A DNA stretch of 64,000 nucleotides from Streptomyces sp. NBC_01481 (GTDB lineage Bacteria; Actinomycetota; Actinomycetes; Streptomycetales; Streptomycetaceae), in contig NZ_JAPEPT010000001.1 of NCBI RefSeq assembly GCF_026339995.1, positions 1,190,501-1,254,500 of the forward strand. The letters are read 5' to 3'. Positions 24,690 to 33,080 of this stretch are shown piece by piece; positions within the stretch are counted from its first letter, which is position 1, and every line of letters begins with the position of its first letter. The notes below the pieces were generated by a model. The model made no database searches. It was not told the DNA's origin and saw only the letters and a program-made list of their open reading frames with translations. A program made the position numbers and the translations under genes.

Positions 24690-25523
24690 TCAGCCGCGCT
24701 GGATACCGCTCGTGTCCTGGAGGACACCCCGGCGGCCGTCCTGCGTCTGGGCCACCAGGCCCGGACCGCGCTGCTCGACCGCGAGGTACCACGTGCCGGG
24801 CGCGAGCTCGGCGATCGGGGTCGGCGAACCGTCCTCACCGAACAGCGGACGGGCCACCGGCACCGCGAACCAGAACGGCGTGAAGTCGGCCGGAGCACCC
24901 GCCTGCTGCGGCGCGGCCGGAGCCGGCTGCTGCTGACCCGGCTGCGGCTGGGCGCCGTAGGGCTGGGGCTGACCCGGCTGAGCGCCGTAGGGCTGCGGCT
25001 GGCCGCCGCCCGGGTAGCCGTAACCGGCTCCGGCGACGCCCGGCTGCGCGCCGTACGGGGTCGCCGGGGGCTTCGGGGCGCCCATGAGTGGCGCCTTGAA
25101 GGCCGGGACGATCAGCGAGCAGACCGCGCCCGCCGCGAGCGCGAGCGCCGCGATGAAGCCGAGGATGAGGCCGGTGCCCGAGTCGATGCCGCTGTCGCCG
25201 AGGTCCAGCGAGCCCGCCGGGTCGAAGATCGCGCCGAGCGCGCTCCACGCCGTGAAGAGCGTCAGGGCGACACCGAGCTGGCCGAGGTCGAGGCCGATGA
25301 CCTTCGGCGGCTGCGGCAGCGCACGGGAGGTAACGATCAGTGCCGCGCCGATGATGCCCGCCAAGTAGACACCCAGGAGCAGGGAACCGTTGTCCCAGGC
25401 GGTCGGCACGTCGTCGCAGTTGGAACCGGAGCAGTCGAACGTGTCGAGGAACGAGGCGATGAACAGCAACACCGCTGCTCCGATCACCACGCCATCGCCT
25501 CGAGTGAGGGAGCGGATGTTCAC
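24690..25523 (-). CDS. Four-helix membrane protein with Pro/Gln/Gly-rich linker and C-terminal cap
   Basis: 277 aa from GTG 25523 (GAAGGA upstream); ATG 25550 or 25589 would add residues. Four transmembrane segments occupy about 1-145 (GVVIGAAVLLFIASFLDTF; LLLGVYLAGIIGAALIVTSR; LGVALTLFTAWSALGAIF; LILGFIAALALAAGAVCSLI). A repeated PYGAQPG/QPQP linker (about 150-210) joins a soluble end, PFWFAVPVARPLFGED to GVLQDTSGIQRG. The layout resembles DUF5336-type actinobacterial proteins. Function unknown; a terminator follows. Confidence 0.8.
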   Translation of the reverse strand: MNIRSLTRGDGVVIGAAVLLFIASFLDTFDCSGSNCDDVPTAWDNGSLLLGVYLAGIIGAALIVTSRALPQPPKVIGLDLGQLGVALTLFTAWSALGAIFDPAGSLDLGDSGIDSGTGLILGFIAALALAAGAVCSLIVPAFKAPLMGAPKPPATPYGAQPGVAGAGYGYPGGGQPQPYGAQPGQPQPYGAQPQPGQQQPAPAAPQQAGAPADFTPFWFAVPVARPLFGEDGSPTPIAELAPGTWYLAVEQRGPGLVAQTQDGRRGVLQDTSGIQRG

Positions 25524-25670
25524 GTAAAAGTCCTTCGTCGGTCGTCTCATCGGGGCGGTCGTCGCTGCCGCCGGTGCGGCGGTGTGCACGGCGCGGAGCT
25601 CGGGGGTGACTCCCCATCGTAGAGGTGAATGTATCGTCTGCCCGATCCGGCCGTCTGCCGGGTATCGCAG

Positions 25671-26630
25671 TTACCCCTGGAGGTAGCCGGCGATGCCGTC
25701 CGCCATTCCCTGGGCGGCCAGTTGGCGCCACGCCGAGTCTTTCAGCAGGGCGGCGTCCTGTGGGTCACGCATATTGCCGCATTCGATGAATACCTTGGGC
25801 ACGCTGGACAGATTGAGGCCGCCCAGATCCTTGCGCACGTCCAACCCGGTGCCGTCGCCCACGTAGTTGGAGGGCGCGCTGCCGGTCGCGCGTACGAACC
25901 GTCCGGCGATCCTTTCGCCCAGTTCACGCGAGGGGCCGACGATGTTCGTGGTGTCCGCGGCACCCGCCTTGACCAGGGCGGGAAGGATGACATGGAAGCC
26001 GCGATCGCCGACGGACGCGCCGTCCGCGTGGACGGAGACGACGGCATCGGCCTTGGCCTTGTTGCCGATCCGGGCGCGCTCGTCGACGCAGGGACCGAAC
26101 GCCCGGTTGTTGTCGTGGGTGAATTGAACCGTTGCGCCCTGCTTTTCCAGCAGTCTGCGAAGACGTTGTGAAACATCGCGGGTGAATTCGGCCTCGGTGT
26201 AACCGTCGGCGGTGGCGGTGCCCGTCGTGTCGCATTCCTTGCGATTGGTTCCGATGTCCACGAGCTTGTTGATCTCGCTCGTGTGCTGGAAATTGCCGGG
26301 GTTGTGCCCGGGGTCGACGACCACGACCTTCCCGGCCAGCGGCCCCGTCCCGCCCTTCTCCCCGTCCGAAGACTTCGAGGGTGACTTCGAGGGCGAGGCG
26401 GGGGTGCTGCTCGCGGAGGTCGCCGGGCTGCCCGGCTTGCCCGCCGTCGCCTGCCCGCTCGGAAGCGGCAGCACCTTCGGCGGCTCGTTCTCCTCCGGGC
26501 CGCTCATCGTCTGCCACACCAGCCACCCCGCCAGGGCGGTCGGCACCAGCGCGGCGATCGCGATGGTGAGATTGCCCCGCCCGATACGGCGCGGCCGGGC
26601 GGCGGGAGGCTGGTTCTCGTCGTACGACAC
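25671..26630 (-). CDS. N-acetylmuramoyl-L-alanine amidase (Amidase_3)
   Basis: 319 aa. A short basic cytoplasmic start is followed by one transmembrane helix (about 21-42), a Ser/Pro/Lys-rich wall-spanning linker (about 55-98) and the zinc amidase domain (99-319). Zinc ligands: His109 in VVVVDPGHNPGN, a Glu in GYTEAEF (146 or 148) and His201 in VSVHADG; catalytic Glu283 in VFIECGNMRD. It cleaves the MurNAc-L-Ala bond of peptidoglycan outside the membrane. Single gene. Confidence 0.93.
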   Translation of the reverse strand: MSYDENQPPAARPRRIGRGNLTIAIAALVPTALAGWLVWQTMSGPEENEPPKVLPLPSGQATAGKPGSPATSASSTPASPSKSPSKSSDGEKGGTGPLAGKVVVVDPGHNPGNFQHTSEINKLVDIGTNRKECDTTGTATADGYTEAEFTRDVSQRLRRLLEKQGATVQFTHDNNRAFGPCVDERARIGNKAKADAVVSVHADGASVGDRGFHVILPALVKAGAADTTNIVGPSRELGERIAGRFVRATGSAPSNYVGDGTGLDVRKDLGGLNLSSVPKVFIECGNMRDPQDAALLKDSAWRQLAAQGMADGIAGYLQG

Positions 26631-26652
26631 CCTGGCGATGCTAGCCCGCTGC

Positions 26653-27303
26653 TCAGATCCCCGGCCCCGTGCGGCGCAGGACGCGCAGGGAGTCGGTCAC
26701 CGAGACCTCGGTGAACGCCCCGGACGCGAGTGCCCGCAGGTACACGCGGTACGGCGCCTGGCCCGTCCACTCGTCGACCGGGTCGGGGAAGACGTCGTGG
26801 ATCACCAGCAGTCCGCCCTCGGCGACATGCGGCGCCCAGCCCTCGTAGTCCGCGGCCGCGTGCTCGTCGGTGTGCCCGCCGTCGATGAAGACCAGCCCCA
26901 GTGGCGTACCCCACACCTTGGCGACCTGCGGCGAGCGGCCCACGACCGCGATGACGTGGTCCTCCAGACCGGCCCTGTGCAGGGTGCGACGGAAGGTGGG
27001 AAGCGTGTCCATCCGGCCGATCTCGGGGTCCACGGTCTCCGCGTCGTGGTAGTCCCAGCCCGGCTGCTGCTCCTCGCTGCCGCGGTGGTGGTCGACCGTG
27101 ACGGCCGTCGTACCCGCCTCCCGGGCGGCGTCGGCGAGCAGGATCGTCGAGCGCCCGCAGTACGTGCCCACCTCCAGCAGCGGCAGGCCAAGACCGCCCG
27201 CCTCGGCGGCGGCGGCATACAGGGCGAGCCCTTCCCGTACCGGCATGAAGCCCTTGGCGGCCTCGAAGGCGGCGAGGGTCTCCGGCTTGGGCGCGGCGGC
27301 CAT
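26653..27303 (-). CDS. Class I SAM-dependent methyltransferase (Methyltransf_24-like)
   Basis: 216 aa. Motif LPLLEVGTYCGRSTILLADAA is the SAM-binding glycine loop, then VTVDHHRGSEEQQPGWDYHD and the acidic LGLVFIDGGHTDEHAAADYE typical of the Methyltransf_24 group. Some members act in sugar or antibiotic tailoring. No linked pathway is evident; the amidase lies downstream 23 bp away. Confidence 0.85.
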   Translation of the reverse strand: MAAAPKPETLAAFEAAKGFMPVREGLALYAAAAEAGGLGLPLLEVGTYCGRSTILLADAAREAGTTAVTVDHHRGSEEQQPGWDYHDAETVDPEIGRMDTLPTFRRTLHRAGLEDHVIAVVGRSPQVAKVWGTPLGLVFIDGGHTDEHAAADYEGWAPHVAEGGLLVIHDVFPDPVDEWTGQAPYRVYLRALASGAFTEVSVTDSLRVLRRTGPGI

Positions 27304-27346
27304 GGTTCCTCCTGGTCGTACGGGGTGTCCGGCCGCCCATCGTGCC

Positions 27347-27766
27347 TCACGCGTCGCACTCGAACCACATCGTCTTGCCGCCTGGCATGGGCGTGACGCC
27401 CCAGCGGTCGGTCACCGCCTCGACGAGCAGCAGCCCGCGCCCGCCCTCGTCGAGCTCATCGCCTCCGCATTCGGGGCGTACCGGGCGGGGGCAGTGCGGG
27501 TGCTTGTCCGCGACCTCGACCCGCAGCCCGTCGGGCCGCCGCAGGATGAGCAGCGTGCACCGCCTGCCGGGCACGTGCCGCACCACATTGGCGACCAGCT
27601 CGGTCAGCGCCAGCTCGGCGGCGTCGGTCAGCCCGGGCATCTCCCAGCGGGTCAGGAACGTCCGCAGGATGCGCCGCAGATGCCGCGCGGAGTGAGTACC
27701 CACCGTGAAGCCCATGCGGTAGCAGCCTTCAATCGTCGCTGGTGGGCAGTCAGTTACGTGATTCAT
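27347..27766 (-). CDS. RsbW-like ATP-binding protein (HATPase_c)
   Basis: 139 aa. GHKL ATPase motifs: N-box LALTELVANVVRHV, G1 box VEVADKHPHCP, and DEGGRGLLLVEAVTDRWGV. Streptomyces encode many such anti-sigma-factor-type kinases beside XRE/DUF397 genes; the divergent XRE gene 85 bp away completes that arrangement. They probably modulate a regulator by phosphorylation or sequestration. Confidence 0.9.
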   Translation of the reverse strand: MNHVTDCPPATIEGCYRMGFTVGTHSARHLRRILRTFLTRWEMPGLTDAAELALTELVANVVRHVPGRRCTLLILRRPDGLRVEVADKHPHCPRPVRPECGGDELDEGGRGLLLVEAVTDRWGVTPMPGGKTMWFECDA

Positions 27767-27850
27767 GTCACCAGAGTGGAGTGGCGCGCTTACGCTCGGC
27801 CATGACCGGAAACGTACGCCGCGAGGCGTTTGCTTGGGGGTGACCGCCGC

Positions 27851-28699
27851 GTGGTCAACATCCGCGACCTGGATCCCAGCGCATCACCGCTGGACTACTA
27901 CGGCTCCGAACTGCGCCGCCTGAGAGAGGACGCCGGGCTGAAGCAGGGCGAGCTGGGCGTCGCCGTCTTCTGTACGGCGTCGCTGGTCGGCCAGATCGAG
28001 ACGGCGAGGAAGGTGCCGACGCGGGACTTCTCGGAGCGCGTTGACGCGGCGCTGGGGACGGGCGGGGTGTTTTCACGGCTGGTGGGACTTGTGCTGCGGA
28101 GCCAGCTGCCGAGCTGGTTCCAGGCGTACGCGGAGATGGAGGCGCGAGCGGCGTACATCTCGTCATTTCAGGCGCAGTTGGTGGATGGCCTGCTGCAAAC
28201 CGAGGCGTACGCGCGGGCGGTCCTCGGTGTCCGGACCGAGGAGAACCTCGACGCGAAGGTGGCCGCTCGGATGGAGCGTCAGCGCATCCTGGAGCGCGAG
28301 AATCCGCCACTGAGCTGGGTGGTGCTGAGCGAGGCCGTATTACGCCAGGAGGTCGGCGGTCGGGACGTCATGCGGAACCAACTCGCCCACTTGTTGGGCC
28401 TGCGTGGGCGGGAGTGGGTGCAGGTTCAGATCCTGCCCTTCGTGGCCGGTGCCAATGCCGGGCAGATGGGCTCGTTCAACCTTCTGCGGTTCGAGGATGA
28501 CCCGGACCTCGTCTATACCGAGGACTTCGTCCAGGGCCATATGACGGCCAATCCGCAAGCTTTCAGGGAAGGTTTGCTCCGTTACGATCACTTGCAGGCC
28601 GCCGCGCTCTCCGTGGAGGATTCGGCGGCACTGATCGCCCGCGTAATGGAGGAGCGCTATGGCCACGAAGCAGGATCTGACGGGCGCGCGGTGGCGTAA
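27851..28699 (+). CDS. XRE-family regulator with DUF5753 domain
   Basis: 282 aa from GTG 27851 (VVNIRDLDPSASPLDYYG); TTG 27830 is an alternative. HTH_31/XRE domain at about 12-70 (ELRRLREDAGLKQGELGVAV), DUF5753 from about 95 to 275 (YISSFQAQLVDGLLQTEAYA, QIETARKVPTRDF earlier). Such WhiJ-type regulators act with the small DUF397 protein encoded next, whose start overlaps its 3' end by 41 bp. Confidence 0.92.
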   Translation: MVNIRDLDPSASPLDYYGSELRRLREDAGLKQGELGVAVFCTASLVGQIETARKVPTRDFSERVDAALGTGGVFSRLVGLVLRSQLPSWFQAYAEMEARAAYISSFQAQLVDGLLQTEAYARAVLGVRTEENLDAKVAARMERQRILERENPPLSWVVLSEAVLRQEVGGRDVMRNQLAHLLGLRGREWVQVQILPFVAGANAGQMGSFNLLRFEDDPDLVYTEDFVQGHMTANPQAFREGLLRYDHLQAAALSVEDSAALIARVMEERYGHEAGSDGRAVA

Positions 28700-28934
28700 G
28701 TCGTCGTACAGCGGCGACACCGGCGGCCAGTGCATCGAGTGCGCGCCGCTCGGTGCGACCGCCTGGCGCAAGTCGACGTACAGCGGCGACACCGGAGGCG
28801 AGTGCATCGAGGTCGCCGCCCGGCCCTGCCGTATCGCCGTCCGCGACTCCAAGAACCCCGACGGCCCCGCCTTCGCCGTCACCCCGGCCGCCTTCGCGGC
28901 CTTCGTCACGGCCGCCGCCGAGGGCGGTCTCTGA
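28659..28934 (+). CDS. DUF397 protein with duplicated motif
   Basis: 91 aa. The DUF397 pattern WRKSSYSGDTGGQCIECAP occurs twice in tandem (second copy WRKSTYSGDTGGECIEVA), followed by the usual end VRDSKNPDGPAFAVTPAAFA. BldB-like DUF397 proteins partner with the XRE/DUF5753 regulator upstream. Most members have one motif, so this is an internal duplication. Confidence 0.9.
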   Translation: MATKQDLTGARWRKSSYSGDTGGQCIECAPLGATAWRKSTYSGDTGGECIEVAARPCRIAVRDSKNPDGPAFAVTPAAFAAFVTAAAEGGL

Positions 28935-29154
28935 CTGCTGCAAGCGAGTGCGGCCGGTGGAGCCGAGGTCCATGATTCTCCTCTCCGCTCCACCGGCCAC
29001 CTTCAACTCCCGCCTACAACTGCCGGTCTCCTTGCCAGGTGATTGACGTCAGAGCCGCCAGACCACCATGTGCCAGGCCTCGGTGGTCACTTGCATGGCA
29101 TGCGCGGCGGGCGCTCGGCGTGCGGGGCCCGATAGGACAACTGACGAGCGCCGG

Positions 29155-29871
29155 CTATATCAGTGAGGGGAGGCTGTTTCGCGGCCAGTGGCCGAGCCAG
29201 AAGGCGGCTGTGGACGGCTCCGACTGCCCTTGGGTGGAGCCGTTGTGAGGCAGGTACTCGGTGGGAGCGATGTATCCGTCGCCGGGGTCGAGACGGATGC
29301 GTAGGCACCGCAGGCTCTGTCCGTCGGCGACATAGCGGCGCAGGTCGTCGGTGTGCGGGTAGCGGTTAGAGAAGTCGCACGGGTGTACGGCTCGGCATAG
29401 GGTCTGCGCGTCCAGCTCACAGACCACGAGGTACCGGGCGCCGGGGCCGAGGTTGAGGCACAGCCGCCGCCGTCCTGTGTGCTTGGCCGTGTAGGAGAGC
29501 TTGTCCCAGTCGTCGAGGTGGAGACCGATGCGACGCCCGTCCATGTAGTTGTCCGTGGTGGTCAGGCAGTTCGGCTTGCTGGAGGCCTGGCCCAGGTAGA
29601 CGGCGTCGGGATCGCCGAGGCGGGCGGCCAAGTTCTCCAGCGGCATGTTGGCTGGACCGGGCGGCCTCACGACTTCCATGAGGGTGCCGTCCTGCGCCGT
29701 TGTGCCTGGACGGAGGGCACGGGCGGTGTCGGTGCTGAGCGGCTGCCAGGGCTCGGAGGGGATGACAGCGGTGTCTTCGTACGCGGGCTCTCCCGACACG
29801 GCGCGGACGTCGGCCACCTCGCACCGACCCAGTAAGGCAGCGACGTGGTTGTAGACGATGCTCAGGGGCAT
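29155..29871 (-). CDS. Unknown protein at the end of the radical-SAM peptide operon
   Basis: 238 aa; I do not recognise the family with confidence. Visible features: a central RIGLHLDDWDKLSY with an HxD motif, strands LCLNLGPGARYLVVC, the segment CDFSNRYPHTDDLRRYVAD, and a late RIRLDPGDGYIAPTEYLPHN. An HxD plus distal His within a beta-rich protein would suit a cupin or Fe/2-oxoglutarate oxygenase, which would make it a second tailoring enzyme. This is speculative. It follows the pentapeptide-repeat gene by 12 bp on the same strand and so belongs to the same transcript. Confidence 0.72.
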   Translation of the reverse strand: MPLSIVYNHVAALLGRCEVADVRAVSGEPAYEDTAVIPSEPWQPLSTDTARALRPGTTAQDGTLMEVVRPPGPANMPLENLAARLGDPDAVYLGQASSKPNCLTTTDNYMDGRRIGLHLDDWDKLSYTAKHTGRRRLCLNLGPGARYLVVCELDAQTLCRAVHPCDFSNRYPHTDDLRRYVADGQSLRCLRIRLDPGDGYIAPTEYLPHNGSTQGQSEPSTAAFWLGHWPRNSLPSLI

Positions 29872-29883
29872 GCAGGTCCTCCG

Positions 29884-30570
29884 TCAGCGTTCCTCGAAGT
29901 CGTCGCCGTAGGTCACGTCCAGCTCGGCCAGCAGTGCCTCAGCCATGTCTGCCTGCTGTGCGCGGTCGATAAGGACCTTCGCCAGGCGGTGGACGCCGCG
30001 CACCGTCGACAGGTCGTTGCCGCGCAGGTCCAGTCCCTGATAGCGGCCCCGGCCGAATTCGGTCAGCCGCAACGTGCAGTCGCTGAACACAGCGTCGGTG
30101 AGGTCGCAGTCGGTGAACGAGGCTTCCGACAGTGCACACTTGGAGAAGGCGAGAGGCCCGGTGACTCGGACCTTGGCGAAGGCGGTGTAGTCGAGCTTGC
30201 AGTTCTCGAAGAGGACTTCGTCAAGGGCGAGGCCGTCGAAGGTTGCGCCCATGACCTTGCAGTTTCGGAACACGACGCGGGACAGCTTGCTGTCGGCCCA
30301 CTGGGCGGTGCCGAGGTTGCAGGCGTCGAACTCGACGGAGTGCAGGTTCAACGACTGGAGCTGGACGCGGGCAGCGCGCAGACCCGTGATGCGGCCGGTA
30401 ATGAGCTGGGTGTCGGCCAGCTCGAGCGCGCGGAGGTCGGCGTCGGCGTACAGAAACTCCTGAACGCTACCGCGGCTGGATTCGAGGGAGGTGACGTTGG
30501 CCAGGTACGGGCCCGGCTGGTCGAAGTCGGGCAGGGTGAGCCGGGCACGGCCGAAGGATCGGGAATCCAC
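29884..30570 (-). CDS. Pentapeptide-repeat protein
   Basis: 228 aa. Consecutive A(D/N)LxF-like five-residue repeats run from about residue 30 to 190 (LYADADLRALELADTQLI, VEFDACNLGTAQWADSKL, VVFRNCKVMGATFDGLAL, ASFTDCDLTDAVFSDCTL), forming a right-handed quadrilateral beta helix, then a C-terminal helix (LAKVLIDRAQQADMAEALLA). Some family members mimic DNA and protect gyrase (Qnr, MfpA, McbG), so an immunity role for the peptide cluster is possible but unproven. It lies 73 bp after the precursor gene. Confidence 0.88.
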   Translation of the reverse strand: MDSRSFGRARLTLPDFDQPGPYLANVTSLESSRGSVQEFLYADADLRALELADTQLITGRITGLRAARVQLQSLNLHSVEFDACNLGTAQWADSKLSRVVFRNCKVMGATFDGLALDEVLFENCKLDYTAFAKVRVTGPLAFSKCALSEASFTDCDLTDAVFSDCTLRLTEFGRGRYQGLDLRGNDLSTVRGVHRLAKVLIDRAQQADMAEALLAELDVTYGDDFEER

Positions 30571-30642
30571 AAGCTGTCGTCTCCCATTCGGGGCGGGTAG
30601 GGGCAGGCCGCGCGAGTAAGGCCGCGGCCCGCCGCGGTGAAG

Positions 30643-30819
30643 CTACTTCTTCTTGTTCCAGTTGTCCCAGGTGGGCCGGTTGTCGAACTTCGGTGTGCTG
30701 TTCGCCCACGTGGGTCGATTGTCGAACTTCGAGACAGGGACGAGGGTGGTCAGGCGTATCAGGGCCCGGAATGTGTCGGCCGAATCCAGTACCCGGTCAG
30801 TGGCTGTGAGCGTGGGCAT
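30643..30819 (-). CDS. Putative radical-SAM-modified RiPP precursor with aromatic-X-Asn repeats
   Basis: 58 aa from ATG 30819, with AAGGAG at proper spacing on the minus strand. The first 30 residues (MPTLTATDRVLDSADTFRAL...) form an amphipathic leader. The C-terminal half contains a near duplication, KFDNRPTWAN and KFDNRPTWDN, then WNKKK. This gives four aromatic-X-Asn triplets (F32-D-N, W38-A-N, F45-D-N, W51-D-N), the pattern used by three-residue cyclophane-forming radical SAM enzymes. It overlaps the 3' end of the radical SAM gene by 23 bp. I infer crosslinks between Phe/Trp rings and Asn. I do not recognise a named family for this peptide. Confidence 0.85.
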   Translation of the reverse strand: MPTLTATDRVLDSADTFRALIRLTTLVPVSKFDNRPTWANSTPKFDNRPTWDNWNKKK

Positions 30820-31900
30820 GGCGGTTGACTCCTTCGAATAGGGCGATCTTCGAGGTGGTGCAGTATCGGGTGCGGGTGCCGTCCATCCGCCCCTGGTGTT
30901 CGAAGTACCGGTTTGCTGGATGGGCGCCGCCACAGAAGCTGAAGTAGGGGCATGTGGCCTTGCAGGCGTCGACTCCGCTCCAGAATTCGGACAACCAGCG
31001 GGTGCGCTGGTGCGCCTCGGCCAGGAGCACGTCGAGGCCGGTGTGCAGGACGTTGCCAGTGGTGAAGTCGCCGAAGCGTTCGTCGGTGAACCCCGCGAGC
31101 TCGGGAGATATGAGCACCACGCCGCCGTCGTAGGCGATCGTGGGCAACGGGTCCCATGCCTGGAGGACTGGGGGCGATCCCACGTCGCCGTCGAGCACCG
31201 ATCCGGCGAAGTCCAGGACCCGGTCGACTTCCCGAAGCTGGAGGACGGGGTTGTCGTGCCAGGCCGATGTGAGGGCTTCCCAGAAGCCGGCTGCCTGCTC
31301 GAAGTCCTGGCCACCGGTGACGTTGACGCCCTCCTGCTCCTCGATGTTGACGCCGAGGGAATGGCAGCCGAGATCGACGAAGAACTCGTACAAGTCGGCT
31401 GCCCGCGCGGGGTCCGGGTGGGAGACCACGGCGATCGCCGAGAAGGGAATGCCGTGGTGGCGGAGGCGGTCGATCCCGCGTTTGATCAGCCGATAGGCCG
31501 GGTGCCCCGCCCGGGTGACCCGATGGGTGTTCATGTCCTCCGGACCGTCGACGCTGACGCCGACGCCAATGTCTCGTTCCAGCAGGAAAGTGCACCAGGC
31601 GTCATCGAGGAGCACAGCGTTCGTCTGAAGGGTGTGCTTTACACCCCGGAACGGGTCCATGAGCGCGGCAAGATACTCCCGGCCGGTGGCAAGGGGTTCG
31701 CCGCCGTGCCACACCACCTCGAACTGCGGATCGTCTTGGGCACACCTATTGACCGGGTCGGCGACGGCTTGTGCCACCGGCATCGGCATGAGGTGCTTCG
31801 TCTTGCGGAAGGGCAGGTAGCAGTAGGTGCAGTCGAGTGGCTGGCACAGCGTCGTCGGCTGCATGATGACCGCGCGAGGCACGTCGGCGAGGCGCGTCAC
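30797..31900 (-). CDS. Radical SAM/SPASM peptide-modifying enzyme
   Basis: 367 aa from GTG 31900, which overlaps the stop of the helper gene (GTGA). The N-terminal cluster motif is LCQPLDCTYCYLP, i.e. Cys-X4-Cys-X2-Cys, one residue longer than the usual CX3CX2C. The partial TIM barrel follows (VVWHGGEPLA, LQTNAVLLDDAW, VGVSVDGPED, VNIEEQEGVN). A SPASM-type C-terminus has ACKATCPYFSFCGG and a final Cys in RTRYCTTSK for an auxiliary 4Fe-4S cluster. It most likely installs carbon-carbon crosslinks on the 58-aa peptide encoded immediately downstream. No RRE (PqqD-like) domain is evident within it; the upstream 73-aa protein may serve recognition. Confidence 0.9.
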   Translation of the reverse strand: MTRLADVPRAVIMQPTTLCQPLDCTYCYLPFRKTKHLMPMPVAQAVADPVNRCAQDDPQFEVVWHGGEPLATGREYLAALMDPFRGVKHTLQTNAVLLDDAWCTFLLERDIGVGVSVDGPEDMNTHRVTRAGHPAYRLIKRGIDRLRHHGIPFSAIAVVSHPDPARAADLYEFFVDLGCHSLGVNIEEQEGVNVTGGQDFEQAAGFWEALTSAWHDNPVLQLREVDRVLDFAGSVLDGDVGSPPVLQAWDPLPTIAYDGGVVLISPELAGFTDERFGDFTTGNVLHTGLDVLLAEAHQRTRWLSEFWSGVDACKATCPYFSFCGGAHPANRYFEHQGRMDGTRTRYCTTSKIALFEGVNRHAHAHSH

Positions 31901-32118
31901 TGGTGGTCTCGGATCCAGTGCGCCAGGGCGAACGCCTGCTCTGCGGCGCAGCCACCGAGGTTCACGTAGGCCTTGCCGTTCACCTCGCCCTCTCCTCGGG
32001 CTGAGGGAAGTTTGACGCCGATCGACTCCAGAGCGTCGCTCAACTCCCTTGCGGCATTGGCGGAGATGCTGTCGAGAGGCCTGGAACCGGTCTTCGCGAC
32101 GGGCACAGGTGTCACCAC
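31897..32118 (-). CDS. Small helper protein of the radical-SAM peptide cluster
   Basis: 73 aa from GTG 32118 (GTG 32115 also possible). It reads VAKTGSRPLDSISANAAREL, then LESIGVKLPSARGEGEV and ends with NLGGCAAEQAFALAHWIRDH. One Cys, mixed helix/strand prediction. Translation is coupled to the radical SAM gene (GTGA). Possible roles are leader binding or a partner of the modification complex; no family recognised. Confidence 0.65.
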   Translation of the reverse strand: MVTPVPVAKTGSRPLDSISANAARELSDALESIGVKLPSARGEGEVNGKAYVNLGGCAAEQAFALAHWIRDHQ

Positions 32119-32205
32119 CGATCTTGATGGCTGCTGTTAGAGGTGTAGACAGCATCGACAAGGGGACCGGCCTGACTCAAGAAATTTGCAGGGCCTTGCA
32201 CGCAT

Positions 32206-33057
32206 TCACTCCAAGGCGTCGATGGCCTCGGAGATCAGCGCGCGAGCCGGTTTGCCGTAGCAGGCGATCCCAGCGAGGTCGGAGAACATGCGGGCGTACA
32301 TGGACACCTCGCTGGGCTGCTTCACCGTCACCTGAGCTGTGGCCAATTCGATGATCACCTGCTCGTCATCGAAGATCCAGAAGCCTTCCAGGGGCCACAT
32401 CGTGCGGTCAGCTGTCATGGGGATGATGCCGAGGCTGACCTGTTGGAGGACGGAGACGGTCAGGAGGTGGCCGAGCTGGTTGGCCATGGTCTCCGCGGTA
32501 CCGAACCGCGACCTGAGCGCGGTCTCTTCCAGCAGGATGCCGAACTTTCGGTTCGCGTCGCGCAGCACGCGCTGCCTGCCCAGGCGCACGTCGACGGCGT
32601 CTTCGGTGTCATCTGGGATGTTCCAGTAGCCGATGATGCGGCTCATGATCGACCGGGCGTAGTCGCGGGTCTGCAACAGGCCTGGGATGACGCCTGGTTC
32701 GTAGATGCGGAAGTGCCGTGTGCGCTCGTACAAGGGGACGTGCGCCTCCTGGACGGGACGCAGCCCTTCCCGCTGCAGCCGCCGCCACTCGACGTACATC
32801 TCCTCAATGTTGTGCGCGGTAGCGAGAAGGTCGGGGTACGTCTCGGGCACCTGACACAGTTCCGCGTACTGGCGTAGGTCGTCGTCGGACGGCGTCGTCA
32901 CGCCGTTCTCTATGCGGGACGCTTTCGACTCACTCCAGCCGGCACGGGCCGCGAAGGCCCGTGCGGTCCTGAAGCCGCTTGCCTTACGGATCTCTCGAAG
33001 CCGACCGCCCAGGGCTTGCCGGGCGTCCTGGACGGCTGAAGATGGCGACGATGCCAC
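32206..33057 (-). CDS. XRE-family regulator with DUF5753 domain
   Basis: 283 aa from GTG 33057 (VASSPSSAVQDARQALGGRL). XRE helix-turn-helix at about 15-75 (LREIRKASGFRTARAFAARA, WSESKASRIENGVTTPSDDD), DUF5753 from about 100 (EAHVPLYERTRHFRIYEPGV, IPGLLQTRDYARSIMSRIIG). It lies directly upstream of the radical-SAM peptide genes on the same strand (87-bp gap), so it may control them. The DUF6879 gene lies upstream. Confidence 0.92.
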   Translation of the reverse strand: MASSPSSAVQDARQALGGRLREIRKASGFRTARAFAARAGWSESKASRIENGVTTPSDDDLRQYAELCQVPETYPDLLATAHNIEEMYVEWRRLQREGLRPVQEAHVPLYERTRHFRIYEPGVIPGLLQTRDYARSIMSRIIGYWNIPDDTEDAVDVRLGRQRVLRDANRKFGILLEETALRSRFGTAETMANQLGHLLTVSVLQQVSLGIIPMTADRTMWPLEGFWIFDDEQVIIELATAQVTVKQPSEVSMYARMFSDLAGIACYGKPARALISEAIDALE

Positions 33058-33080
33058 AGCTCTACTTCGGTGTCGTGCGC

